Below, one piece after another: positions 29,271-40,719 of a stretch of DNA of 64,000 nt. The position numbers and the translations under genes are program-made. Source of the DNA: Adiantum capillus-veneris (taxonomy: Eukaryota > Streptophyta > Polypodiopsida > Polypodiales > Pteridaceae); the NCBI GenBank assembly GCA_014529385.2, contig CM043956.1, forward strand, positions 87,097,721 to 87,161,720, given 5' to 3'. Numbering within the stretch: the stretch's first letter is position 1; each line of letters opens with the position of its first letter. The notes under the pieces are model-generated. The model saw nothing but the letters and a program-made list of their open reading frames with translations. It searched no databases and was not told the DNA's origin.

Positions 29271-32200
29271 TTATCCATCCCCATTCATCCTAAAAAAAAA
29301 ACTCAAGCATGTCAGGATGACTTTGAGCATATAATAGAATTTAACTAAAAATAGCCATCCACACAAGATCAAATTACCTTTCACATTCTTCAAATAATCA
29401 GTAATAAAGACCTTATAATCATTAGCATCAAGCACATATTTTCTTGTTGTGGCATCAGAATCCAAGTGCGCTTTAGCAATTATGGAATCCAAAGATACCG
29501 CTTGATTGTCCACTAAATCATATGTGTAGCTTCTTCTACCCTTGGCCACTTGATACCATGATAGATGAACCTCCACAGTAGGAGGATGATCTAGAAGATC
29601 AAAAGGACCACGAGTCTCTTTGAAACTACCTCCTAGCTTCCTTCTCATGCTCACGACTCTTCCCAAGTACCATGTCCCTTTGCTTACTACTTGACTAGTA
29701 CTTGCAAATCGACCACGATTTTTCTCCTTTGCACTGTCTTCCATTGTTATCTTCTCAAACAAAACAGCACAATCTGATCCGATTACAAGACAGTGCGTGT
29801 CTCTAATTGAGTCTTCTTTTCCAATGAGAAAAGAACTTCTGTTTTTACCCTTGTGAGCCTATCCTTCAACAATGTAGGATTCCTATTTAGATGGCTTACA
29901 AGAGTGCTTTTGCATATGGTCTTTGAATCAATCAAAACAAGAGACAAGATTTCTTTGACTCCACTCTCCTCTTCATCAATAAGTCAATCCAATGTATGGC
30001 GGAGTTCACTTTCAGCCATGATAATGTTCTCATCCTCGGTATGCTCATCAACTTGAGTGGATGAGTCCTCTTCATTGTCATTGTCGATGTCAGCAACACT
30101 AAGAAGATAGGAGAGATCACACTCTGTCCATGCATCATTACACCAATCTTTATGCTGCATACCTAGTGTTGAACACAACATCTTCACTTCTGATAAACCC
30201 TCTTTTAGAGTGCTAATCATATGTCCATCACTCTGCACACTACTATAATCACCAAGATTAGCTAATGAAACACCTGCTAAATGATTCATATGAAACCAGA
30301 TATTCTCTTGCTTTGCATGAGCCATAGGAAAAGCAAGAGATGATCCTGCTTGCATTTGAGCAATCCTATTTAGAGCACCTGCGCTACTCAACAAATCATA
30401 ACCATCATAGCATCTCGTTTCTTATCATGCCTCCCACCTTGCTGAAGAAGTTCTCACAAGAATCAGAACCTGTGGAGGAAAGAGGAACCTGCAAGTGGCC
30501 ATACTTGTCCTTGAAAGCCTTTATCATCAATAGGATGACAAAATGGCAAGACAACTGAATGTCCAAAAAGGTTTCTCTACTTATAAAATTTTGCTTCAAA
30601 GAGTATGCTTCATGATCCATAATCCACATGCGCCATAGTCTAATCACAATGGAAGATTATATAAGTATTTAAGCATGAGAGTTACTCCTTGATACTATTT
30701 AAAGCTCTAACATGTGACAATACAAAGTTACAAAATAAGATTGATGATGTAGGTACCTGAAAAAGAAAGACACCCTCCCAGCCGCTTTCACCCGATCAAA
30801 TAAGTTGAGAGAAGGAGATAAAAAGATATCAATGTATGATGAGACTATCGATAGGTACATATCCGTAGCAAGTGTTCGCTCTCGACGTATAGTGGATTGG
30901 GTCTGCAACAAGCTTAAGCAATTTTGAACATTGCGGCTTGCTATTCTTTGAGCGGACCTCCAATTTTGGCGATCTTTTCTTTCAATGTCACCTTGTTGAA
31001 GACCATGCTCCTCAACCTTGAAAGTTTGATATACAAGAGCTACATGATTCAAAGTAGCCAAGTCTTGGCCAAGGACTAATATTCTAGATGCATTATCAAG
31101 AGGATTAATCAATTTCTTTCCATTGTGAATGAAATCTGAATCATCCAAACCAGAAATAGACCCATCAATCTCAACGGAAGCTGTGAAAGGCCAAGGTTTC
31201 CATGACATTGAGAATCTATTTCCTAGAGATGATGTATAACCCTCTAGCATAAGCTTTCTTCGCCTCGAGTCTCCATCAGAAGCATGGCCAATTAAGGGAC
31301 CCACAATGCTTCTCACAAATTTATTCCAATAGAGGGAGATTCCCATCCATTGCTCTCTGATAAAAAAAGAATCAAACTTGTTGCATGTCAATTGAACTAA
31401 AACAACCAACTTTGGCAAGCAATCAATCAGTGGATTTGCTATGAAGACTCTTGCATAATGTGCAATCACATTATTTTGAAAAGAGTCAATAATCACTTTG
31501 TAACCCTCCTCGCCATTTCCAACAAGTACCACAAAGTTGGATTGCAAAACTGGTTTTCCTTTTTGCCACAAAATCCGAGTAAATGATCATCCCGTGCTAC
31601 CCAACGAATCATTCTTTTGACGACGGTTTCATCTTTAGCAATAATTACTGGCACACTTCCCATACGAAGTCCATTTTTTTCATGTGAGAAGTGTAAATTT
31701 CAGCCAAATGCTTGAATATATCCTCTCTCAGGCCTGTTCGATAAGAAAGAGATTTCGAGTAGCCTGCATGGTGGTTGACAAATGTGGACCTTCAAGATTC
31801 AAGGAAAGAAAATTATGCAACCGAGTACCTCCCCAAATCTTTATAGCCTCAAAGAGATTCTTTGTTGTTTCTGAGTACCGCTTTCTTGCATTTTCTCTTT
31901 CCATGTTTTGAGAAATATCCACAAGAAAGTTCCATAAGGCCTCTTTCCCTTCAAAAAGGCCATACTTATGAGCATTGACTATGTCATGGCAAAACTTCTT
32001 CACATCTCCTCTTTTCATTGCTTCAAATGTGCTTTCTTGAAGACTTCAAACCTTGACACTTAAGGCTGCAACTCTTGTTTTGGTGAACCAAACCTGCCTT
32101 TTAAGTTTCCTAACCATCTTTCCCTTGGCTCTTGCAATCTGTAAAATTTCTGAGTGGGTCATGAAATCCAATCTTCTTCCATCTCCGGTCCCACGAGAGC

Positions 32201-33805
32201 CTCTATTTTGCATTGATTTGTCTTCTCGATACAAACGCATGCGAAAGTCTTTCTCTTTGGGGATTGTAGTGCACTTGTACATTGAAAAGTTTCAAAGGGA
32301 ACCCCATGAGGATTTACTCGTTTGCAATCTTTATGACGAAATGTCCCTCAGATACACACAAGCACCTCTTTAAACAAAAATGTGGCCATCGTAGTTGGCT
32401 CACAATCCCAACAACCACCTCCTTTGTAGTCATCCAAGAAAGGTTTCAAATCAAACATCTTGTCTTCAACCTTATAAGTGTCTTGCCAAAATCTCCAACA
32501 AAGAGTGGGTAGCAAATAATTTTTTGCATATTGTGCATAGACACATTAAGTATACAATCTTCCTCCTTTATTCAAACATGAAAATGATTATATAAAGATA
32601 GATACCTAATGCATTTTGTGACGCATTTGTGTTACTGTCATTGCAAGGCTCTACAATAACATTAAAAAATACACTTGAAATGTTGAACACACTAATCATT
32701 TTTCATGTAAAAAGAAAAAAGATTTTCTACTCACCTAGATTAGTGTTGCATTTGAAGAAACCATGTAAGTTCCTTTGTCTCTTGTCTTCAATCGGCACTT
32801 TGCTTGGACGGCCCACCTTTGCTATCTTTTCATCAATGTCTCCATTAGCCGCTTTGATACGAAGCTTGGACTTCACATGTTCAATCATGCATTGGCCAAT
32901 CCATCCCGTTTTTGGAAACAAAGGAATCCATTTCTTGTCCAAACTACATTCCACAAATATTTTTAACAAATTCTCATACTCTCCAAGAGTGTCAAGAACA
33001 ACACTAAAGATGGGAGAATTGTCCCTTTCAAAGGTGGAAACTTCAAGCAAGGCTTCATCCACCTTCTCCTTATTTTTTGACTTCATGTCCACTTTTGAGA
33101 GCTCTGCCATTTCATTGTCGTGCTTCTGCTTTCTTCTTTTGCCCACTCCAAGGTGGCGGCGATGAGCCATTTTGTTGATCTGTGAGTGTAGAAAGTTAGA
33201 AATTGTATCAGCCCTCCTTGCCCGAATGGATTTTCACATTCGACACACCAAAGTTGGAACATAGCTTTCCCATCCTTATCTTTTGACATAAACTCAAACC
33301 TATCATGACGCTCCATGGCTTTAAGTTTCTCTTTAGCAACCTTGACATCTCCTTCCCACTTTCTAACCTCCTTTGTAGAGGCTAAAGTGCTCTTTAGCAT
33401 CTTGTGTGAGGTGATAGCCACATCTTCACACATAGGAATCTCATCATTACCAACACTAGGTATTTGGTAATGTATATGAGGATCATTGCTAGAGCTCAAG
33501 GTAGGTGGATCATTGCTTAAACCCATGGAATCCACTTGTGGATGCTTGCATGCATTACTTTTCGCTTTTTCCCGAATTGTCACCTCCTCCACTTCAACTT
33601 CCCACCTCTCCTCTTGTGATGGTGCTAAAGGAAGCATTTTGGACCCTCCCAAAAACACAAAGTCATCACAAAATATCTTGTTACAAGCAATTTCTGCTCT
33701 CAAGTCTTTGTAAGTACCTCCGAACTTTAGAAGAACAAAGCCTAAAGTTGTGTCTTGGTCTAAACTACCCTCATTCAAATGCACGATAATCTCCTTTCTT
33801 GCCAT
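29271..33805 (-). pseudogene. DDE-type transposase-like gene, copy 1 (decayed or spliced)
   Basis: A chain of minus-strand frames in transcription order 33805 to 29271 looks like one large protein. The N-terminal frame (33805-33083) ends with a zinc-finger-like C-V-E-C; H-R-R-H follows in the next frame (33170-32727). The central frames hold I-I-A-K-D-E-T (about 31630) and G-H-A-S-D-G-D-S-R-R-R (about 31260-31295). Later comes D-S-C-E-N-F-F-S-K-V-G-G (about 30435-30470). Asp, Asp and Glu in these blocks could be a DDE catalytic triad, and the E-N-F-F-S block recalls P-element/THAP9 transposases. A splice-donor-like AG|GTGAGT lies at 32735/32734. Several shifts are not explained by introns, so it is probably inactive. 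The terminal frame (29762-29271) is a Lys/Arg-rich C-terminus. Superfamily unresolved. Confidence 0.5.
30199..33725 (-). repeat. Segment duplicated at 59992-63433
   Basis: Shares near-identical sequence with 59992-63433 in the same orientation, from 'cctcttttagag' to 'gtacctccgaac'. Long stretches (such as 30990-32350 against 60700-62060) show only isolated differences. Confidence 0.95.
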
Positions 33806-33957
33806 GGGTAGCTCAAAGTATCATGGAGTATATATATCTAAATAAACAAAACAAAACAAAAAAATAAACAAGGTACTCATTTAAAAAAATTGTAGTACCT
33901 TTTTACAAAAGTTCAAGCGCACCCTAAAACCTAAACATTCACTATTGCATGATACTA

Positions 33958-33958
<1 letters not shown>

Positions 33959-34007
<49 letters not shown>
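33959..34007. repeat. (CA)n microsatellite
   Basis: About 24 uninterrupted CA units. Confidence 0.97.
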
Positions 34008-34009
<2 letters not shown>

Positions 34010-35050
34010 AAACGTGAGACAGTGGAACTTCTCTTTCATGTTTATCCGAATCACATAGCATAGTGATATCGTATGATCTCATTTTCCACTGATACATTGT
34101 TAATCTGTTGAATAATGATATATATTGCATCCCTAGATCAATGTTTCCTACTCGATTTGTAACTTACCTGGAGATGATTTTGGATACTTAGCTGGTTTAC
34201 CTTTGTGCAAATTGTCCCCAACTTAATATATCTTTGATTATTTAAGGTATACCTAAAATGTTTTTTTTCATACCTAAAATGGTATTCCCTATTGGCTTTG
34301 TAATTCACCTAAAGATAACCTTGGATATTTAGCTGGATTACTTTGATCAATATGTAGCTTGAGTACCTTTTCCTCAAAACTTAATATAGCTATTGGTATT
34401 GAGTGCCTACCTTACTCTTTCACTTGGCTTTCCCATAGTGGATAGCTACTGGGCAAAGTGAGTACTGTCCTTGTTAAAATTAGCACATGTAGTACATGTG
34501 ATTCTACAACATCTAGATTCTACATGTGATTTAGGCATCATCTGGAACTCTACATGAAAACATACATATGGTTTTTCTAGCTCTTATTGTCTACCTGGTT
34601 AATTTTCATAAGCACCATATAAAGCTACACTGGGACTCTACATGAAAAAATATACGGGTTCTTTGGCACTTATTGTCTACCTGGTTTTCATAAAAACATT
34701 CACACTATGCATAAAAGAGACATTTTTTAACTGAGTACAACATGTAAGTTTTTAGTTTTTGTGGATCTCTAAATTAATGCCGGGTTGTCATAAGGAGGAT
34801 TGTAGCTCTGGCTCCTTATGGGATCTAACTTACTGATCTTTTTCTGGCACATCACATAAATGGCATGCTTGTATATTTATATGCTTGTGTACCCTTATGT
34901 AGTACTTTTTTAACAAAAGTTCAAGCGCACTCTAAAACCTATGTATATAATTTTGACGTGGAAGAGAACTCTTTTATTTGCATTAGTGGATGTTGAAACT
35001 AAAAAGAAACTCAAAGATTTCATATCTTAAACCCTAAACCTCCATTCAAT

Positions 35051-35421
35051 TTATACACATAGACATATCTTCAAAACCAAGCCCTCACGAAGTCAAGAGT
35101 CGCTATGTAACTTAGTTCAAATCTACTAGGGCTCTTCATAAGTACAAAGCCATTTTGCTAGAACGAGATGGATTATCATACTCATTATGTAGCACATCAA
35201 TGATAAAGAAATGTTTCCATCTCCATAAGCTATACATAAATATACTTTCAAAACAAAGCCCAAGTCCATGCGCTTGACCAAGCTAAGAGTCGCTACGTAA
35301 CTTAGTTCAAATCTACCAAGTCTTTTCATAAGTACAAAGTCGTTTTGTTGGAATGAGACGGATTATCATACTCATTCTATAGCGCATCAATGATAAAGGC
35401 ATGTTTCCACCTCCATAGTGG
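35051..35421. repeat. Diverged tandem duplication of about 180 bp
   Basis: 'gtaacttagttcaaatctac', 'cttttcataagtacaaag' and 'ggattatcatactcatt' recur in the same order in 35051-35228 and 35229-35421, with scattered substitutions and small indels. Confidence 0.85.
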
Positions 35422-37836
35422 GCCATTTTGTGATATTTGATTAGGCCCAACTTCTCTTTTGCCAACACTAATTTTAAATTTTCTTCCAAATCAACCAAAT
35501 CGTCAAGAAAAATCTTTTGTATATTCCAAACTTTTTTCCCCTTAGAAAATAAGTTATATCTTATTTCTGGCCATAACACTTTTATCTCCGAGCGTTGTAG
35601 AAGATCTTGGGAATATTGTGATGCTAGATCTTCTTGCAGTCCACGAGAAAATGTCCGTAAAAATAAAGCTCATTCTTCATCTTTTTGAATCCCAGTGGAC
35701 AAGTGATTTTGAAGTGACATTTTGTAAGTATTTCTTTCCTTAGGTACACTAGTCAAAATATTTTTAATCTGCTACCACATATAAAAAGCAATATATAAGT
35801 ATAGGTATCCATTGATTTGAACTAGCAACCAAAGAACAATAAAAAAATAGTACAAAATTAGCATAGTAGCATCTTCAACACAAATCCATTAGCATCATTA
35901 GCGTTTTTGTAATGGCATCCTGTAGATCCTAGACAAATGAGTTCATTCCATGCCATCAAATTTTTGTCTGCTTAGGTTTTAACAGCTTGGTTATGATGTT
36001 TTCAACCTACCTATCAAGTCTCACTTGATTTAGATATGATTTGACCAACAAACAATCATTTTCTCTATTTCAGTGACAAACCTAGAAAAAATGTTAATTT
36101 CTATGAAATTTTTATCTTTCTTATACGAGGAATCATGGCAAATTACAAAAGAGACCAAAAAAGTACCGAATGACTGCTTGTTGTGTTGAGGTGCACGGTG
36201 CTCTCTCTCGTGTTGAGTAGTTTGCACCATTGCATGAGGTGCTTCTTGTGCCTATCATCGGCATGCAGCCGAGGGACGTGTGCAAAGCATGAGCAGGAGC
36301 AGTATTAGTAGCAAATGGAGTTGTGCATGCAGGAGCACTAGGCAATGTGGTGGTAAATGGTTCGCAAGGGGGTCAGAGCAGGAATGATCCACAGTTCCTG
36401 CTCTATAGCTGAAGGCGTACTATAATGACTGTTAAGTTTATTAGCAAGACAGAAGTCGAATTACTTGCTATTGATACTAGGTCCAGCTGTAGTAGCCGTT
36501 ATAATAGTACCCTGCATTTCTAGCGAGTTGGATTGAATGTTGTGGGCTCTCTGCTTTCATGTGAGTGACCCAAAACCTCCCACAATTTCCCATTTTCGTA
36601 TGCGTGCGGAGACAAGCGCATGTGCGCATGCACTGCTTAGATACATTGGTACATTTTCCTGGTATGACTTCTTGTCCAAAGCCCAAGCCCAGATCGAGCA
36701 CTCATGCATGGCCCAAGTGGCGCCTTCCTCATGCATAACCTCCAGATGGCGCCCCCTTCTATGCTCGCGCTGCTCGTCGATTGCAGACAGACCCTTTTTT
36801 TCCATGTTAATAGCTCAAAGCTATTTTTTTTAGGCCCTGTTTGGCGACCGGTCCCACCCCACTTCTAAGTTTACCCTTTTTATAAATTAGGGTAGTATTA
36901 CGGAGTAATGGGCTTGCTATACCTGGGTGATCAATTTTTTGATTGCCTTTCTTTCCCTCTACTTAAAAGTCTCCTTCATTTGCGATTTCTTTTTGCAGGC
37001 CAAGGGCAGCGGCAATAAGAAGAGACACATCAGAATCTTCGCATTCTATGCACTCTTTGCCTAAAGCTAAACAGAATGCTATGGACATTGCTACGCTCTT
37101 CACTCTGATCTCCCTTGACCCTCACCCTGTGTAACACGGGTCTTCAACAGCTCTCTCTCTCTCCCTCTCTCCGTGTCTGTGCTTTAATCCAGCAATCTAT
37201 CTCGGTTTCAATTTTAATCTGCGTAGCCTAGAAGATAGAACCTGCGCAGGAATTGTTCCACGATTTATCTAAATGGCCAATCTCATTGATATGACCACAC
37301 TCAAGGAGATTGAATCTAGGATACATCACACCCAGCTAAACCAACGCTCTAATGCCATGCTTGTTTTCCTCTTGTAGGCTTGGGATGGTTGGGCTATTTT
37401 GAGGGGGATAGCAATACAAGCTCTATAGGCCTTCACATCAAGAAGTGTGGGTAAGGGTTGCAGCAAACCCTATGACGCTACTTTTTTTGGGCAAGTATTT
37501 TATAGATGTAACCCTATTGCAGGTAATGGTTATTCACTCAATATTTAAGTAGCATATTTTGGGAATTTGAAGGGGTACTTCAGGAATTTCCACAAATTAG
37601 AGGAGTATTTTGACAATTTGTCCTAAGTTTTACTATAGTCTCGTCTTCCTGGTGGTAGGGCTCATGATTTATCACTTGTTAAAAATGCATTATTTTTTAT
37701 TGCCTGAGCACATAGAAGATATTCATTCCAAGGAGGTTTTCTCTCCTTCGTGCTTCTCTCAAGCTACGTCTGTGAACTTGCCCCAGTCTGCAAACTTACC
37801 CCAGGCTCGATCTCATAGTTTGATCATCAATATTGA

Positions 37837-37839
<3 letters not shown>

Positions 37840-37889
<50 letters not shown>

Positions 37890-37895
37890 TCTCCC
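37840..37895. repeat. (CT)n microsatellite
   Basis: Pure CT for about 45 bp, then CCCT-interrupted. Confidence 0.97.
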
Positions 37896-38885
37896 ATTGC
37901 AGGCCTCGTGATTTTATCACTTTTCTTTCCTCTTGTTTTCACTTGTATTATTTACAGTTTTATTGATGGAATCTATTGTTTTTGGGTGATAATTTTTTTC
38001 TAGACATTCAAACTTCAGGCCCACTTCATGCTTCAAGCCAAATAATAAACAAGAAAGCAAGAAATAAATCTTTGTTACTAAGGGTGCAAATTAGCTAGAA
38101 CAAACACGGGTAACATCCTCTCATTTTGTCGCATGTACAATCCAAGAGCAAATTAACTACCACAAAGACTACATGTTAAAAGCTTAAAAGCTATGGAAAA
38201 CTTTAAAAATGAAGCCAAATCTTGAGTGAGGAACGAGCCCTCACCTTTTATGTTGCTAACATTTTGCGAGAAGCTATCAACGTTTTGATGGTCGAGAACA
38301 AGTACCTACATAACCAAACAAACATGATTTTATTACCTTGTATACAAAAAATTCTTCTCAAATTGCATAAACTTCATCTTAAATAACATCTACAAACACA
38401 ACAACAATCGCAACAACCTCTTCGACTTATATAGGTCGTGCTGCTTCCGTGAAAGTAAGAGCCAAGCAGCATTGAAGCCTATGATGCAGGAAATGTCAAG
38501 GAAAGGAGTCCTACTAGTTTTGAAATAATCTTTAAAGTGAGCACAACACATAGCAAACAATCAACGCAACATAATGCGACATCAAATGAGGCCTCTCCCA
38601 CTTTCAAGATCACAAGGCAGCAACTAAACGGATTATTTACACTAAGTATTTACACTAAACGAGGGCAGACTATTTACAGAGGCGGACATTGACGAAGCTC
38701 TTTAGTACGGATGCAATACTTTCCTGGACAATGCCCAATGCTGGGCATTTTCGGACATGGATGATGATGATGATTTTAGTCTTTCACTTTACTTCATTGT
38801 TTTTGGATTGGATCCACCAAGATCATATCAATTTGGTCTCATAAGTCATTTTGGCTTTTTGGAGGCGTTTAATACAACATTTCAT

Positions 38886-38889
<4 letters not shown>

Positions 38890-38947
<58 letters not shown>
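38890..38947. repeat. (TC)n microsatellite
   Basis: About 29 uninterrupted units; it lies about 340 bp past the stop of the RRM gene. Confidence 0.97.
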
Positions 38948-38949
<2 letters not shown>

Positions 38950-39284
38950 AAAACAGAAACATTTCACTTTTTAAAGCTTTGCATGCAGGACACCATCGAC
39001 AAATGCATACATGAGCCAGTTGCAAGAGGTTTGGATACTATAAAACCTACATAAGGAAAACCCGATAGGTTGCAAGAAAGAGCTGCCCCATTCATACTAC
39101 CACAGCCTCCACAGAGAAGAAAAGGGTTCAAAAAAATCCATCTATGCATGCAGAGCTGTTCAGTGGTACAAAGCTGGTAACATCCCTTTAATAGTGTGAA
39201 AAAAAGAGCAATTCTAAGCTCTGGATATATCATACATGCGAATGCGCTACAACAAGGATAATCCATCCAGGCATTCAAGTCTCC

Positions 39285-39776
39285 TTACTGATTCGACGTG
39301 CTTGCATCTAGTGATGGTATCGAGCCCCAGTCATCATCGGCGGGAGCAGACTCAGAGGAATCCAAGGCGAAGCTAGACCCAAACCCACTACCACTGCCAA
39401 AGTCTGACGAAGGACGCACAGGGCGAGTAGACGCTCGATCTACGCGGATAGCTCGGCCATCAAGATTATGATCATTAAGTTTCGACAAAGCTGTATCTGC
39501 GTCTTCCTCCTTGTAATAAGTGACAAAACCAAAGCCACGAGAGCGCCCTGTCTCTTTGTCCATGATAATCTTTGCGTCTTCCACCTCGCCATGTGCACCA
39601 AAGACCTCCCGTAAGCCATCTTCCGTGGTGCGGAAGGAAATGCCTCCAACGAACATATTGCTGCCCTCGACTGTGTATGTGCGCATGGACATCAGTGAGG
39701 AGGGAGCTTGATAGAGCCTGCCCCGTAGACTCTGATCCAATCCCCACAACAGAAGGCGCTTACTTGCCTGTGCCAT
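39285..39776 (-). CDS. RRM-domain RNA-binding protein, probably organelle-targeted
   Basis: 163 residues, intact, single exon, ATG 39776. Residues 1-32 (MAQASKRLLLWG...) are rich in Arg, Ser and Leu with no acidic residue except Asp14, which fits a mitochondrial or plastid transit peptide. One RNA-recognition motif follows: RNP2 M-F-V-G-G-I at 41-46 and RNP1 R-G-F-G-F-V-T-Y at 80-87. The tail is short, Gly/Ser-rich (G-S-G-S-G-F-G-S), then acidic. Plant organelle RRM and glycine-rich RNA-binding proteins of this size bind single-stranded RNA in transcript processing, editing or stability. It is the only convincing host gene here. Its start is about 60 bp from a (CT)n(GT)n tract. A processed retrocopy is possible because there is no intron. 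Confidence 0.88.
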   Translation of the reverse strand: MAQASKRLLLWGLDQSLRGRLYQAPSSLMSMRTYTVEGSNMFVGGISFRTTEDGLREVFGAHGEVEDAKIIMDKETGRSRGFGFVTYYKEEDADTALSKLNDHNLDGRAIRVDRASTRPVRPSSDFGSGSGFGSSFALDSSESAPADDDWGSIPSLDASTSNQ

Positions 39777-39830
39777 CTATGCCTTCTCTATGACTTCTGC
39801 TAGGCCTCTACCTTCTGTTGGCCTTCTACA

Positions 39831-39831
<1 letters not shown>

Positions 39832-39927
<96 letters not shown>
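39832..39927. repeat. (CT)n(GT)n compound microsatellite, upstream of the RRM gene
   Basis: (CT)n to about 39893, then (GT)n to 39927. On the RRM gene's strand this is (AC)n(AG)n within about 60-150 bp upstream of the ATG, so it may lie in the 5' UTR or promoter. Confidence 0.97.
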
Positions 39928-39929
<2 letters not shown>

Positions 39930-40045
39930 TCGGGCGTGTACGTGTGAGCATGCAATCTGAAAATGAGCCTTTCAAAACCCCAGCTTTCTGTGTTTGACGA
40001 CGTGGTACAAAGCTTGAAATCATGCAGCCAAGTAGCTCAAACCTA

Positions 40046-40047
40046 GA

Positions 40048-40088
<41 letters not shown>
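40046..40088. repeat. (CA)n(GA)n compound microsatellite
   Basis: (AC)n 40047-40064, then (AG)n to 40088. It is the inverse complement arrangement of 39832-39927. Confidence 0.97.
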
Positions 40089-40192
40089 CCTATTCTATTG
40101 CTTAATATCGCAAAACAAAAAATCAGTTGGAAGGTGCACGTACCTGAAATCCAACAGTGAGCTCGATTGTTGTGCGTCATTGGAGGCCTCTG

Positions 40193-40240
<48 letters not shown>
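40193..40240. repeat. (CT)n microsatellite
   Basis: About 24 uninterrupted CT units. Confidence 0.97.
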
Positions 40241-40243
<3 letters not shown>

Positions 40244-40397
40244 TCACAACTCAAAAAAGAGCACGTTCAACTCACACGCCATTTTTTTGGGGGCAGCTAC
40301 TATTGAATTTTCATGCAACTTTGGAACTTGAGCTCTTAGACCTAAATCACACACGGACACGGACACGGATACAAACTTGAGCCACTTTTTTTTAATG

Positions 40398-40431
40398 GAG
40401 AGAGAGAGATAGATAGATAGATAGATAGATA
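40398..40431. repeat. (GA)n(GATA)n microsatellite
   Basis: A short GA run followed by about six GATA units. Confidence 0.95.
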
Positions 40432-40642
40432 TTATTTGTCTGCCTTCACCATGCATTGAGGGTACTGTCGAGGGTAAGCGCGTTAAAAATCGGACCCAAA
40501 CTACATAGGGCTCTGGTTAAATGTCGGCCTGCTAGGCCGCGTGTAGGTGGGCGTGACTGGCCTAGCCGGTTATGTCGCTTTTTGGGGGGGCAGCAGACAT
40601 TTTAAACATATGTACAGCATGCGCCACGGCCTCTGCAGATGC

Positions 40643-40716
40643 ACGCACGTAGTGCAGTGGTTAGGGCAGTGCTTCTAGGACGCGAGGTCGGGGGTTCGAG
40701 ACTGCGTGTGAGCTCC
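40643..40716 (+). ncRNA. tRNA-like sequence, probable SINE head or tRNA pseudogene
   Basis: TAGTGCAGTGG at 40650-40660 fits the RNA polymerase III A box (TRGYNNARNNG) exactly, and GGTTCGAGACT at 40693-40703 fits the B box. Their spacing (32 bp between boxes) is normal for a tRNA promoter. The implied acceptor and anticodon stems pair poorly, so it is not a good functional tRNA. A tRNA-derived SINE head is more likely, but no second copy is in the window and the 3' end is undefined. Confidence 0.5.
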
Positions 40717-40719
40717 GTG

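Larger units (their letters stand above)
33806..37800. other. Intergenic, no gene seen
   Basis: AT-rich sequence with a (CA)n run, a tandem duplication at 35051-35421, and a 40-bp repeat ('acaaaagttcaagcgcac' at about 33904 and 34914). A 'ggccctgtttggcgacc' block at 36834 resembles a MITE end but has no partner. No convincing ORF is present. Confidence 0.5.
37801..39284. other. Region left of the RRM gene, with two (CT)n arrays
   Basis: (CT)n at about 37840-37895 and 38890-38947. The part from about 38960 to 39284 is probably the 3' UTR and downstream flank of the RRM gene. No other gene is seen. Confidence 0.55.

Noticed and set aside
32629-33165. 178-residue plus-strand frame opposite the transposase-like gene
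   Set aside because: The minus strand holds the better protein-like frames, and both copies keep the minus frame continuous with neighbours.
36834-36850. 'ggccctgtttggcgacc' as the end of a MITE
   Set aside because: No inverted partner or target duplication found within a few kb.
37610-37966. Frames with Ser-Leu repeats at the CT arrays (also at 38757, 40180 and 43037)
   Set aside because: They are translations of (CT)n microsatellites.
40643-40716. Functional tRNA gene
   Set aside because: The promoter boxes fit, but acceptor and anticodon stems do not pair well.
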